Below are positions 47,372 to 58,967 of a DNA stretch of 64,000 bases, in pieces (position 1 is the stretch's first letter; every line of letters starts with the position of its first letter). The notes below the pieces were generated by a model. It was not told the DNA's origin. It was given only the letters and a program-made list of their open reading frames with translations, and did not search any database. Made by a program: the position numbers and the translations under genes. The stretch covers positions 3,521,645-3,585,644 of the forward strand of contig NW_023998454.1 in NCBI RefSeq assembly GCF_014805625.2, in the 5' to 3' direction. The DNA comes from Glossina fuscipes. Taxonomy: Eukaryota; Arthropoda; Insecta; Diptera; Glossinidae.

Positions 47372-49567
47372 TTGGGTGTTTCCTTTCATTACAAGTCTGT
47401 TGGTTCGTTGAACCTCTATAACGTTCCAAATTCAAATTTTTCATATCAACGTTATGATTTCCATAAAATCAATGTTTCCATACTAAAATCTCATCTTTCT
47501 CATTTTGTGCTCGATTTCTCAGAGGGAAGCATTGATAGCTTACTGTCGTCGTTCTACAATGTATTAAATCAAGCTATTTCTGCATCCGTTCCGATCAAGC
47601 AGTCCCGTCCTCGAAGTAAGGATCCCCCGTGGTTTAATAAGACAATTAAATACTACAAGAATAGGAAAAACAAGTTGTTCAAAAAATTTTCGAAAAGTGG
47701 TTCTTCTTTCGACTATTTCGCTTACTCTGTTGCAAGGCATAAATTTAATTCCCTCAACCGCCAATACTACTGCAGATACCTTCAGTTTGTTAAATCCTCC
47801 TTGTTTGCTAACCCTAAATACTTTTTTAAGTTCGTTAATTCCAAAAGAAAAATCTCCATAAACCCGTCGTTTGTGTCTTTTAATGGCTCCGAGTCCTCGG
47901 ATGATTTTGAATCCTCAAATCTCTTTGCGGAATACTTCCGACAGAACTTTTCAACTGCCAATTTTGATTTATCGGAAAATTATCCATATTCGATTTCTAA
48001 TTCGGTTTCAATTCCTAACTTTGTTATATCGAAAAATGACGTTTTTGAAGGATTGAACTCTCTGAAATATAATTGTTTGCCTGGACCCGATGGCATCCCC
48101 TCATGTGTACTTATATCTTGTGCTGGCGAGCTTTGTGATGTTATCTCAAAGATTTTTAATAAGTCTTTGAATTTAGGTGTTTTCCCTTTGTGTTGGAAGA
48201 CTTCTTTCCTTATTCCTATTCACAAAAGTGGTAGTAGGCAACTTGTAGAGAACTACAGAGGCATCGCCAAGTTGGGTGTCTTACCTAAACTGTTCGAGCG
48301 AATTGTGGCTCAGCATATAGCCTTTTCCATGAAATTGTATATTTCTCCTTTCCAGCATGGTTTTCGAAAGGGAAGATCTACGGTGACCAATCTGTTGGAG
48401 TTTACTTCTCATGTTTTCAAGGCTTTTTCTAGTGGTTCTCTCACTGATGTCATTTACACTGACTTTAGCAAGGCGTTTGATATGGTTAATCATAGACTTC
48501 TTAGATTTAAAATCCAGACCTCTGGCTTTCCTCTCTTCTTAGTTGAATGGTTAAGCTCTTATCTGTATGGTAGATCATTCAGGGTTTTGTTTAACCTCAT
48601 TACCTCGGATGAATTTCCCGTGACGTCTGGCGTACCTCAAGGTAGCCACTTGAGACCTATTTTATTTAATCTTTACATCAATGATTTGCCCTCCGTGATT
48701 AAATTCAGTAAGATTTTAATGTATGCTGATGATGTGAAACTGTTTACTTCTTTTTCCGTAGAATCGCAATCACATCATCTTCAAAGTGATTTGAACAATT
48801 TGGTTGCATGGTGCTCCCTCAATCTTCTGAAGCTAAATCTAAATAAATGTAAGAAGCTTTCTTTCTTAAGAAGGAAGTCGTTTAGTACCCAATACTTCAT
48901 TGATTCGCACAGGTTGGAAGACGTCGATTCGTTCATTGATTTAGGCGTTCTATTCGATTATAGGTTACGTTTCAATTTGCATATTGAGTCCTCGTTAAGC
49001 AAAGCTAGGTCCGCTCTTGGTTTTATAAAGAGGTGGTCCAAAGAGCTTGATGATCCTTATATTACTAAAAGGCTTTACACGTGTTTGGTTAGACCTATTC
49101 TTGAGTATGCCTCTGTTGTGTGGTCTCCTTCATATAGATGCTACGTTGGTTCAATTGAATCTATACAAAAGCAATTCTTGCTGTTTGCACTTAGCAATTT
49201 GGGTTGGGACCCGATTTCCCCTCTTCCACCCTATGAAAATAGGTTGCTTCTGTTATCCTTACCGTCACTCGAGAAACGTAGATTTGTTCTTGGGGTTTCC
49301 TTCCTAATCAAATTAATAAATGGTGCAATTGATTCGCCCGCATTACTTCGTGAGATTTGCTTTAATGTCCCTAACCGCTTCTCTAGGTACTTTATGTTGA
49401 TAAAGCTTAGTCAATGCAAATATAACTTTGAACTGTTTAACCCGCTCAGAGTTGTTTGCAAGAACCTAAATGATGTCTATCATCTATTCTCATTAACGGA
49501 CTCTTTAAAGTCTATTAAAGCAATATTGCTCAACAAGCGCGATTTACCTATGTCGTACTTAAACTGA
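47372..49567 (+). CDS. Non-LTR reverse transcriptase (ORF2, N-terminally truncated)
   Basis: A frame of 731 codons, open from the truncation point. It has no Met near its beginning (the first codon, TTG, is not a credible start), so the protein is unlikely to be made on its own. Order: linker with IKQSRPRSKDPPWFN (residues about 75-89), RT fingers GPDGIPSCVL and LIPIHKSGSRQLVENYRGIA, HGFRKGRST, motif A TDFSKAFD (Asp 364), GVPQGSHLRPILFNLYINDL, the catalytic YADD (residues 451-454), then the thumb with DLGVLFDYRLRFNLH and a conserved C-terminal region. The GP of GVPQGSxLGP is RP here (Gly to Arg). The endonuclease is absent. All RT catalytic aspartates are intact. Confidence 0.9.
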   Translation: MGVSFHYKSVGSLNLYNVPNSNFSYQRYDFHKINVSILKSHLSHFVLDFSEGSIDSLLSSFYNVLNQAISASVPIKQSRPRSKDPPWFNKTIKYYKNRKNKLFKKFSKSGSSFDYFAYSVARHKFNSLNRQYYCRYLQFVKSSLFANPKYFFKFVNSKRKISINPSFVSFNGSESSDDFESSNLFAEYFRQNFSTANFDLSENYPYSISNSVSIPNFVISKNDVFEGLNSLKYNCLPGPDGIPSCVLISCAGELCDVISKIFNKSLNLGVFPLCWKTSFLIPIHKSGSRQLVENYRGIAKLGVLPKLFERIVAQHIAFSMKLYISPFQHGFRKGRSTVTNLLEFTSHVFKAFSSGSLTDVIYTDFSKAFDMVNHRLLRFKIQTSGFPLFLVEWLSSYLYGRSFRVLFNLITSDEFPVTSGVPQGSHLRPILFNLYINDLPSVIKFSKILMYADDVKLFTSFSVESQSHHLQSDLNNLVAWCSLNLLKLNLNKCKKLSFLRRKSFSTQYFIDSHRLEDVDSFIDLGVLFDYRLRFNLHIESSLSKARSALGFIKRWSKELDDPYITKRLYTCLVRPILEYASVVWSPSYRCYVGSIESIQKQFLLFALSNLGWDPISPLPPYENRLLLLSLPSLEKRRFVLGVSFLIKLINGAIDSPALLREICFNVPNRFSRYFMLIKLSQCKYNFELFNPLRVVCKNLNDVYHLFSLTDSLKSIKAILLNKRDLPMSYLN

Positions 49568-49905
49568 TTTAACCTTAGATTTTGTCATTATGAGTCGAAA
49601 ATTAATTTGTTGTTAACAATTGTCGGTTGCCAAGCTTATGCATGTTTGCGATGGTTTAGGGGTTCACTTGCAATTTGGTCCTGTATCGGTTGTGGGCGTG
49701 GCTCTATGCTAATTGTGTACATGCTTTTTTTTTTTTTCTTTCTTTTTTTTTTTCCTCCTTATTTGTTTTATTGTACTTATACTAAGTTTTATTATTAAAT
49801 AATTTTAAGATTTACTTAAGAGTCAATTGAACTCGACTGCCATTTTGTTTTAGTTGAGTTTCTTGTATAAGTGGAATAAATAAATAAATAAATAAATAAA
49901 TAAAA
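47372..49905 (+). mobile_element. 5'-truncated Jockey/CR1-like non-LTR copy with open RT frame
   Basis: Contains the ORF2 reading frame without its endonuclease, followed by a 3' UTR of about 300 bp with two long T runs (49726-49753). It ends in GTGGAATAAATAAATAAATA at 49871-49890, with (AATA)n running on to about 49905, a simple-repeat tail typical of LINEs. The uninterrupted frame suggests a younger insertion than its relatives at 15.4, 33.3, 36.1 and 37.6 kb. 5' truncation is the usual result of incomplete target-primed reverse transcription. Confidence 0.9.
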
Positions 49906-52900
49906 AACACACATAAATACAACACAGAAATTTTAAAAAATTGTAAAAAAGTTATTCTTTGAGCTAATATTCGAAATAATGCCGGCGCACATGTAAATAT
50001 TTGACAGGAATGTATATAAAGAAAGAATTGAATTGGCATACACTTCGACCTACACTAACTACCATATAATTGCATACAATGAAAGACCTGCGCTCATAAA
50101 ATAAAGATACCTCTTAGTAGTAATGAATATAGACTACTCAAATTAAGTTGCGGTCTTGAAATTTAGTCTTAGGGATAAACCTTTATCTATAGATTCTTCT
50201 CTGTCCTTGCTCGCCAGGGAAGTTAATAATCTACGGAAATCAGCCTATGAGTTAGCAAACAACTGGTATTCATGCTTGACGTGAATAACATAGTCTCTAT
50301 TGTGCACATGTTATAATAAGCAAATGATGGACGTTTCAAGCTGGGCATAATTTCTTATTTGTTTTTTAAAAATTTTTCAAAGAAAATTGTTGTGTAAAAT
50401 AATTTTCCATCTTTTTGAAAACTTTATGAACAATTTTCCTTTAATAGATTTTTCCACAGAAATTGTTTGTGAAATATCCCACCAAGGTTAGCAGGAGAAA
50501 CACCAAAGTCAAAAACAATTGCAAAGAGAAAAAACCCTGATATTAATATCTAATGCTTAAGGCGACTACATCATACAGACGATTGTTTACAAGTGTTTTT
50601 CATACACTTTGTAAAGGCTGTGGTCAGCTATTATAAAACATTGGATTAATAATATTTAACAACACCTTCAAAAGTGCCTGCAGGCAATACCAAGCCATGA
50701 AGAAGAGAAAACAACTGTAACTACTTAGAAATATGTTAGAAGATATGACAACCAGCTAGGTAACGCCTTTCAAAGAAAATTGTTAAAAACACTTGTCTAC
50801 TCTATGGCTATAGGTGCCATAAATAAACAGATCACCCTGTTGTAAGGAAGATAACGAAAACTTATAAAGCATAACATAACATAACGTAACAATAATACTT
50901 TCAGTTGTACAAAGTGCTTAAGAGAAAAATGATGGATAGGTGAATGGATGAATACATGGCTTGGCTACTATATGCAAGCACATGAACCAGTACATCAACT
51001 GTGAAGAAAATCAAGCTCATTACATGAGTATATTCAAGATTTTTTGATGTCGGCTATGAACTTTGTATTTATAGGCAAGCATGTTGTAACACTTGTCGTC
51101 ATACGTCGAGTACGTATTCGATTGCCTTGCACTTACACTCCAAGGTCCAAGTGACTTCTGAACACTCTGATATGAGAAAACCGCGGTGACTGAATATATT
51201 TATGCGCACATAATAATCGCCAATTTAAGATGAAAACAAATGGCTCACTTTTAATATTCATATCAGAACGCACAGATGTGATGCGAGGCAATGTGATGTG
51301 ATGACATAAAATCGCAATGACAAACAAACCTAATGTTAATGAGTGCACTGCATATATGTGCATGAAGAAGGTCATTTATCACTACTTGAAATAGATAAAC
51401 AACTGAACTGTTGGCAGAGAGTGTAGAAATTACTGAATGTAAACATTTTCAAGAAATTCAAAATTCTACGAAATGTTGCATCTGTTCACATCGCATGGAA
51501 CATGACTGACAAAGTGTGTCAACGACATAGTATAGTGTAGTAGTGAATGTATAAGGGGAGTTTTTTTTTTCTCAGGAATTCAAAGAAAATGTCAATGAAA
51601 TGCCGATAACCTTGGCTTAATAGTGAAGCATGCCTGCTCATATATATTTGCGAACGCACGTACATGCAAAATATTGCTGATGTCTACACACATTGTGAAT
51701 GCAATCAATTTTTCCCAAATGCATTTTTGTGTGTCTCCTATGAAAAAATTTTATTTTATATAGAGATTCGTATGCTGCAAATAGTTTTTGTTGATTTTAT
51801 TCAATGCATAAATTCTCGATGTGTAAGAGTGAACTATGAGTGATTTTTTTATGAATTTAGTGCACATTTATGTATGAATCCCTATATCCTTTCGCTCGCC
51901 TGAAACATGTCAGTAAAAACTATCACAAAGCTTTTGTATTTACAGATCACTGGTTTTGCCGAAAGCATAAAGAAAATGTAACTGGAGTGTATGCAATAAA
52001 CAAAATTTGGGCATTAATTCAATTTCCATTCAGCTCTGCTCAATCTTTTACGTTTCATACCCCACCCAACGGATGTAATGGAGTTATCACGCAGCAGACG
52101 CAGCGTCAAATATATGCAATTTCCCTTAGCATACCTGGATTTAATATGTCCATCTGTTCCTCGAAACTGCTCGATTTCGCGTGTGACTAAATACCGTACT
52201 CATTACAAATGCTATGATGATCATCAGGAATAGGTTCCCAGTAGATTTAGCTCTCGAAACTTTTTCCGCTATTGATGAGAAGTTAGGTAAACTCAATTTG
52301 CAAATGTGTAGCAATCTGTAGTTAGAAATGCGCAAGTTAAAATATATACCTTTACAAGTTATATCCTATATGTTAACAAACTAATGCAAATGGAACTTGA
52401 TCGCTCGATTTGCTATTTACATTACGAAATGTTTGGCATGTTTTTTTGTACATATTTGCTAAGGCTTCCTTGCAATATGTATGCGCAAATAGCTTTCTTA
52501 TCTTTAGTTGTACATAACACATTCGAGGGATTTACGTTGTTGTCATTATCTTTGCTTCATAAGCATCGTCACGGTGCTTGTAATATAAGCAAGGCATAAA
52601 GCTAATATCTAAACAATAATCCAAGAAGTGCATATTCTTGTAGAACTCACCTGGTCTTAGTCCGGAAATGTGATATATTAGTGTTGGAAATGTGATATAT
52701 TTTTCAAATGGATAAAAAAACATTTAAAACAAATAATTGATTTACTGACCCGTCCACAAGTTAGCTGAGAACTGGCTAATTTTCCTATATAGACCTGAGG
52801 TGATGAAAAGCCCACTTTTGCCCTTAGGCAACTACAGTTTGCATTTTTCTTTTCTTCCTTTTTTTGTTGCTGTGTGATTTCATATCTTTAACAGCCAAAG

Positions 52901-53908
52901 AGAAACTACTCAAATTTATTTATGCACGCACGTAATGCATGTATGTGCTCATGCCTACATTTGAATGGAAGATATATGAGCAATATTTAATGTTTGGCAT
53001 CAAGGAAGACACAAATACTACATGTTTTGCTTTTCTAATTTGTTTATTCACTGCGCTTTCTCATTTCCATCATTTAGACATCAGAGATGTTCTAATGTTG
53101 CCAATTCATCTGTAACAAACAAGTAGTCATCGGATCTTATACATTTCCTACATTTATCGTCTAATTTACCAAAGTTGCGAAACCAGGACGAGGAAGGGTC
53201 CGCGTAATTTGGAATATGCAGTTTTGAGTCAATCTCACCGATCAAATATAAATATGGATATGATCATTAAGAGAAGTTAGAAATCGTTTCTTTATTTTAT
53301 GCTCCAGGCATCAATCTGAAGTTTCAACGCATAAATATTCAATGAGATATATTTCCAAGCGGCTTTTTGATTACCTTAAAATTAAGGAAGAACATAGGGC
53401 TTCATAATGACCTTTTTATCGCTTTAAGTTACGGCCACATTGACAGATGTGTGGTAGACGTTGTCGAGGCAGTTGATTTTCCATTGCCTTTTCATTTTTA
53501 TCCCTTTCCCAACAATTTTTATTAAAATTGTGAGATCATAATTGCGTTTCCGTGACTGAAGGGAGAGCCAAATGTCTCTAAATAAGAATTTGAATAAAAG
53601 TACCCTTTTGTTTATGAAATTCATCTAAATGTTAGAAGTTTTTGAAAAAAGTTCTTTGGGAAAATTTCGTTTTCTTGTCCAACAAAAAATATTTTACTGT
53701 CCCTGATACTTCCAAGATGTTTTGCTTCACAATGTATATTGATTTGTTGTTCAACGACCCCACAGCCAATAAAGAATATTCAACAAAAGCATGTGGCGCT
53801 TTAAGCAAGACATTTGGCCTTACCCATCTTTTGCTTAATACTTAATAATGTATTTCTTTTCTGGTGCACTCAAAGTTTGTTTGGAATATCTTTAAAGGAT
53901 GTAATTTA
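49906..53908. other. Long non-coding stretch
   Basis: No recognisable gene, RNA or transposon. Short frames (for example 51870-52190 plus and 51375-51133 minus) have no family features. One T-run lies near 51562. Confidence 0.45.
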
Positions 53909-54110
53909 GCAACTTTTATCAAAAAGGAAGAAGAACAAGCAACCTATACCAAAAAGGAAAGAGAACAAGCAACCTATACCAAAAAGTAAAAAGAACAAGC
54001 AATTTATACCAAAAAGGAAGAAGAACAAGCAACCTAAACCAAAAAAGGGAAAAGAACAAGCAACCTATACATAAAGGAAGAAGAGCAAGCAACCTATACC
54101 AAACAGGAAC
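53909..54110. repeat. 30-bp minisatellite
   Basis: About six and a half units of 30 bp, with unit starts at 53921, 53951, 53981, 54011 and 54041. Each is AAAAAGGAAGAAGAACAAGC followed by AACCTATACC, with about 10% differences. Because 30 is a multiple of three, the minus strand stays open and encodes a ten-residue repeat resembling WYRLLVLLPF. That frame is a by-product of the repeat, not evidence of a gene. Confidence 0.9.
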
Positions 54111-54886
54111 ATAGACTGTGTGGCCATTGGCGCAACTAAAAAAAATCCTCACAATATATTGGGTTGAAATAGTCGTATCATTGTATGCATTTTACTAAGA
54201 AATGCTTCTGACCTAAAAGAGATATATCAATAACTTAAATACCTGTTTAAATATAATTGAAAGCTTCGGCTGCGGACATCATTTAAAAATGTAGTGCATA
54301 TGCGTGAATAACCGACGATCTGCAACATATACATAAATATTTGCAGGTTATTCGCTGCATCGAAAAATAAGACAAAAGCAATATATTTTCATCAAAAACT
54401 TATGACTCATATTAGACAACGATATATATATTGTATAGATATAAAAATATACATGAATACTAGTTTTTCCGATGCAGATGCATCATTCTTAACCGTTACT
54501 CTTGTATCCAAAAAAATTGTTCTTATACCGAAAATCCGTAGTTGTAAAGTAAAAATGGATCCCAATAACTTTCTGCTAATCCAACAATAAAAAAATGATG
54601 TGCATATGTTTCAGGCAGCAAATAGCAGTTAGTATCAAAAAATCGGTTTAAATTACAATTATTTTCTTGGCCATCTATTGTCGCCCACTTCCAAAAATTT
54701 TAATAAACTTGCCAAATAACTGACTAGAAGTTAGCCCACCATGCGTAGCTTATATTTTTGTCTGTGCAAAAAGGTGGGCCACGTCCTTGCTTGGTTCGCG
54801 TCTTTGCCAATATAATCCAAAATCAGAAATGGCGTTGTTACTCTTGACCTTGAAATTTATGTACAATCCTGTAGGAAGATTACAAT
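54111..54886. other. No recognised feature
   Basis: AT-rich non-coding sequence between the minisatellite and the SINE. Confidence 0.4.
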
Positions 54887-55097
54887 ATAAAATGTACGCG
54901 GCATCCGCCTGAGTAGCCGAAGGGGAGGAATCTCGACGAGCAAGTCAATGGTCGTGGGTTCGAATCTCAAGTGCGGTAGAGTTTTTAATAAAAAGCCGAT
55001 AGCCTTAGATGCTAGTGCTTTTAAGAGTTTAGTCTTAGAATTTATTTCTCTGGCGAAATTAATAATAATAATAAAAATAATAATAATAAAATGTACG
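54887..55097 (+). mobile_element. tRNA-derived SINE with 12-bp target-site duplication
   Basis: The body 54899-55085 is flanked by identical ATAAAATGTACG (54887-54898 and 55086-55097). The head has RNA polymerase III promoter boxes: TAGCCGAAGGG (A box, 54914-54924) and GGTTCGAATCT (B box, 54957-54967), spaced as in a tRNA gene. A tRNA-unrelated body follows, then an (AAT)n tail. This is the classical layout of an insect SINE mobilised by a LINE. The exact duplication suggests a fairly young insertion. Related but damaged copies lie at 28886 and 29110. Confidence 0.85.
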
Positions 55098-58000
55098 TTA
55101 TAAAATATTTTATAGAATTAATACTATTCAAGTTTTTTAATAGGTCTTAAAAGACGCCGGAAGGTATCGTAAAAATCAAATTTTGTAGGCGTCTTCAGGC
55201 TTTACCATCAATATAATCTGCCGTACAGATCTTCATTTATATGCTAACACTTTTATACAAAATGCGGGAAAATTTAGTAAACCTTTTATAAAATGTTACT
55301 TGGGCGACGCAATTGACTATTATAATAGAATAATTAATGGGGAAATAGAGACGAGGCACTTAATGTAGGTATGGTAAAATTACGATTTGCGATTATAAAA
55401 GCAAAAATTTTAATGGTGCGATAAAAAATGTGCTTCAGAAATTGAATTGAAAAAAAAAATTTTTTTTCGTTTAAGAGCTTTTTGCTGTAGATATTTCAAA
55501 AAAAGAAAAGATTTGTTTAGAATACAATATGTTCATAACAAAAAAGCCAGAGACTGTTCAATCAAGACAATACCACATAGTTTTAAGGGAAGTTTTCAAT
55601 CATGGCTTTTGTAAAACCTCTCAAGTGAGAGGGCTTAAAGGAGCACCTTTCCGTCAAAAATAAGAAGAATGGGCTGTATTGGTGGTACATCTCACTCACT
55701 TTGGTATCAAATAATGCTTAATCTTTTAATGCTTACGTTAACATCATGAAACTGGAGTACAACCCATACTGAATTTAGCTATGTTTAATCTATAAATTAT
55801 TTTGAGACAACAATGTTATTAGATCTTCACTAAATTTAAAAAGCAAAATTAAGAAAACTCCACGCAAACCTATTTTGTATATGCAGATAAAAGAAAAAAC
55901 CGAAAATGGATCTGCTTCATAAGAAACTATGATTTTGATCAATGTTCTCTTGCGTGTTAATATCTTTTTATTTCTTCCTAAAGGAACTCTGATTTAAAAT
56001 TGTTTTCATATATAAATCGTTTATTTTGAAAGTGGGGTAAGTTTATTTTTAGTTATACATAATGTAAATTCTATTATATCTAAATTACCTTGACTCGCCT
56101 TCAAAATGAATGAATTTTTGTAATCGACATTTAAAGGAATAATATTTCAGTTGTTTTAGCCTTTTTCTAATAATAAGAAAAATAATCCGTTTAATTTATA
56201 TATATATATAATCCTATATATGTAATCCTAGGGTTGTAAAGGGAGTTGATTTCCCGGATTGACTTGTTTACCATTCCAATATCGAAATAAGAATGAATAT
56301 CCTAGGAATAAAAATTTGTGAAAGAGGGTCATTGCAACTGGGCGGAACGATCTCCATATATGTTAAGTCTAATTTTATGTTTCCATCTTGGTCAGCGTTC
56401 ATATCACTATAAGCTAAAATGTGTCCACAATGTGCAAGTGTTTCAAAAGCTAGATGGTGCTTCCTATGATCCTCTAGATGCTATAGTTCTATCCGAAACA
56501 TTCATGTTACCTCGATCATCATAAAAATTGACTCAATGCATATAACTTAACTCAGGATAAGACAGTGTCTTTTTGCAGCCAAATCTCTGTTTTCTTTCAA
56601 AAATGTTCTAACCAGTTCAGCGTTAATCAAGCGAATTCCAAGTAAATAAGATTGACTTGCATCACTTTCAAAATAGGTGCATTTGCAATACCGTTAAAAG
56701 TTAAAACGTCCAACTCCCAAATATTAGATATTCTAAATTTTTTTGGCTATAAACTATTGACAGGTAAAAAGATCCCAATAATTTTTATCTATAATTTTCA
56801 TTATATTCATTTGCGCCACTTTTCAAAAGAAACGGCTTGTATATATTAACCTTTGCATTTTCCCTTTGCTTTCGTTTACTCCCCAGTTTACAGTTTTAAG
56901 CTCTTTCTCACATATTTAAACAAGAAATTTACGACGACACAATAGTCCGTATATTTTATTACAGTGGTTCTTGCTAAAAGCCATTGGAAGTGAATTATAT
57001 TGTGGCCGTTACCTCAGCCTATCTGATGTAAACAAGAGGAGATATATTCACGTATGCAGGCTATCGTCAGTGCATGTGAAGCAGTGGCATTAACACATTC
57101 CTCCTGCGATCTGGCTTATATTAAATATTCTGACTTGAACGTGCTAATTTATTATTTTAATGAAAGAAAGATGAAAACATAATTGTTAGGCTATGTAATA
57201 ATTGGAAAGAATTTGTGGAACATTTTGGAAAGAAACTGAGAATCGTTGTAATAATATTTTCGACTTTGCTTCTACCCACTATAAAAAGAAAATTAGATAT
57301 ATTTGCCAAGTGCTTGTAGCAAAAAACATTTGGATATAAGAATGACTAAAATAATATCTGCACTCACTTTAATGTTATATAAATGTTAAAATAGATACAG
57401 TAAAAGTCTTAAAATGTATATGGCAACGATCGGAAAATAAAGAGAAACTATGTAAAATCCGCAAAAAAATAACACCAAATTAATAGCAAATCATGCAACC
57501 ATTCCTGGATGGCGATGGCGAGTACGCTTTGGTACTAAAATTTGGCGATGAAAGAAAAAGTTAAATTTAAAATAAAAAAAATTAAATTGAAATTTTCCAA
57601 ACTTTTCAGATATTTGATGTGGTCTTACTATTCATCATGAATACGTCTTTTTTTACAGTTACCTTGGGTAAATTAAAGTACAAGGAGGTAGTGTCTAATG
57701 TGCACAATAACTTGGTACGTTTGGATTTCATCCTGTTACATTAGTCTCTAGCTAAGCCCAAAATTATCATCAATGGCTCTAATGAAGATTATGGATCTAA
57801 TTTTCATGTAACTGGTCCAATCCATTTCCAAACAAAAAAAAATAAATAAATAATAATAATAAAAAAATAGTGTTACTTTTTAGACCTCCCTTAAGATCAT
57901 AAACAAGTACAAAGATAAATAATACATTTTTTTCATCAATATATTTTGTCCATTGTGGAAGGATTATAATTACTATCTTCTACATGTTTGAGGTATAAAA

Positions 58001-58158
58001 TGCATTGCCGTAAGCTTAAAGTACATAGATCGCTTTTTGCATAACTTTCCGCACGCATAAATATTTTCGTGAAAACTAAGCCTTCACCTAGAAACAATAT
58101 TTGTGCGAGCGTTACGTCTTTTCGATATACCAGCTTCCCCAAAAACTATTTTGGAAAA
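55098..58158. other. Long non-coding stretch
   Basis: AT-rich, with a TA run near 56200 and no recognisable gene. A frame at 56318-56524 has no family features. Confidence 0.45.
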
Positions 58159-58558
58159 NNNNNNNNNNNNNNNNNNNNNNNNNNNNNNNNNNNNNNNNNN
58201 NNNNNNNNNNNNNNNNNNNNNNNNNNNNNNNNNNNNNNNNNNNNNNNNNNNNNNNNNNNNNNNNNNNNNNNNNNNNNNNNNNNNNNNNNNNNNNNNNNNN
58301 NNNNNNNNNNNNNNNNNNNNNNNNNNNNNNNNNNNNNNNNNNNNNNNNNNNNNNNNNNNNNNNNNNNNNNNNNNNNNNNNNNNNNNNNNNNNNNNNNNNN
58401 NNNNNNNNNNNNNNNNNNNNNNNNNNNNNNNNNNNNNNNNNNNNNNNNNNNNNNNNNNNNNNNNNNNNNNNNNNNNNNNNNNNNNNNNNNNNNNNNNNNN
58501 NNNNNNNNNNNNNNNNNNNNNNNNNNNNNNNNNNNNNNNNNNNNNNNNNNNNNNNNNN
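58159..58558. other. Assembly gap (400 N)
   Basis: Exactly 400 undetermined bases. Both edges carry TTTTGGAAAA (58149-58158 and 58559-58568), so the two contig ends may overlap or a repeat may have collapsed here. Confidence 0.98.
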
Positions 58559-58684
58559 TTTTGGAAAAATCGTCAGTAAATCAGAACTTTAACATATAAA
58601 ATGGTAACGCACATTGTCTCAGGTCTCATAGGTTTGATGGCTCACTAAGTTCGTTACTATCATTTGATGAATCGTCTTCGATAG

Positions 58685-58948
58685 CCAACTCTACATCATA
58701 TTGAAAACCTGTTTTCGTTACATCGATCAACTTATTTGATTCAAAGCATCTCAAACAAATTCCCTTCTGTTTGGCATTACGGCGGTAAGGTATACGTTAC
58801 CGCATCGGACAGATTCATCCTGCTGCTCTCCGAAAATTTTGAGATATACAAAATTAAATACATTACATTGAAAGACCGAATATTGCATATCAATTTACCT
58901 TCGTGTGTTTCCAGTTGTGCTCGTAAATTGAAGAAGGGAACAAAATAA
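58685..58948 (+). CDS. Possible 3'-terminal exon of an unrecognised gene
   Basis: An open frame ends at TAA 58946-58948, with an AATAAA polyadenylation signal at 58962-58967, only 13 bases after the stop. The frame is open from 58685. A splice acceptor could be the AG at 58744-58745 (TTATTTGATTCAAAG), giving an exon of about 67 codons. The product has alternating hydrophobic stretches (SVWHYGGKVYVTASDRFILL, then SENFEIYKIKYITLKDRILH) as in a beta-rich domain and ends in a basic KLKKGTK tail. Its composition is less Ile/Asn/Lys-biased than chance frames nearby. I do not recognise the family. The upstream exons would lie in or before the gap. Confidence 0.4.
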   Translation, partial: PTLHHIENLFSLHRSTYLIQSISNKFPSVWHYGGKVYVTASDRFILLLSENFEIYKIKYITLKDRILHINLPSCVSSCARKLKKGTK

Positions 58949-58967
58949 TTTTGCGGAATCCAATAAA

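Noticed and set aside
53919..54152. Minus-strand ORF with a hydrophobic ten-residue repeat
   Set aside because: It is entirely the translation of the 30-bp minisatellite.
58069..58599. Three long ORFs spanning the gap
   Set aside because: They are open only because the 400 undetermined bases contain no stop codons.
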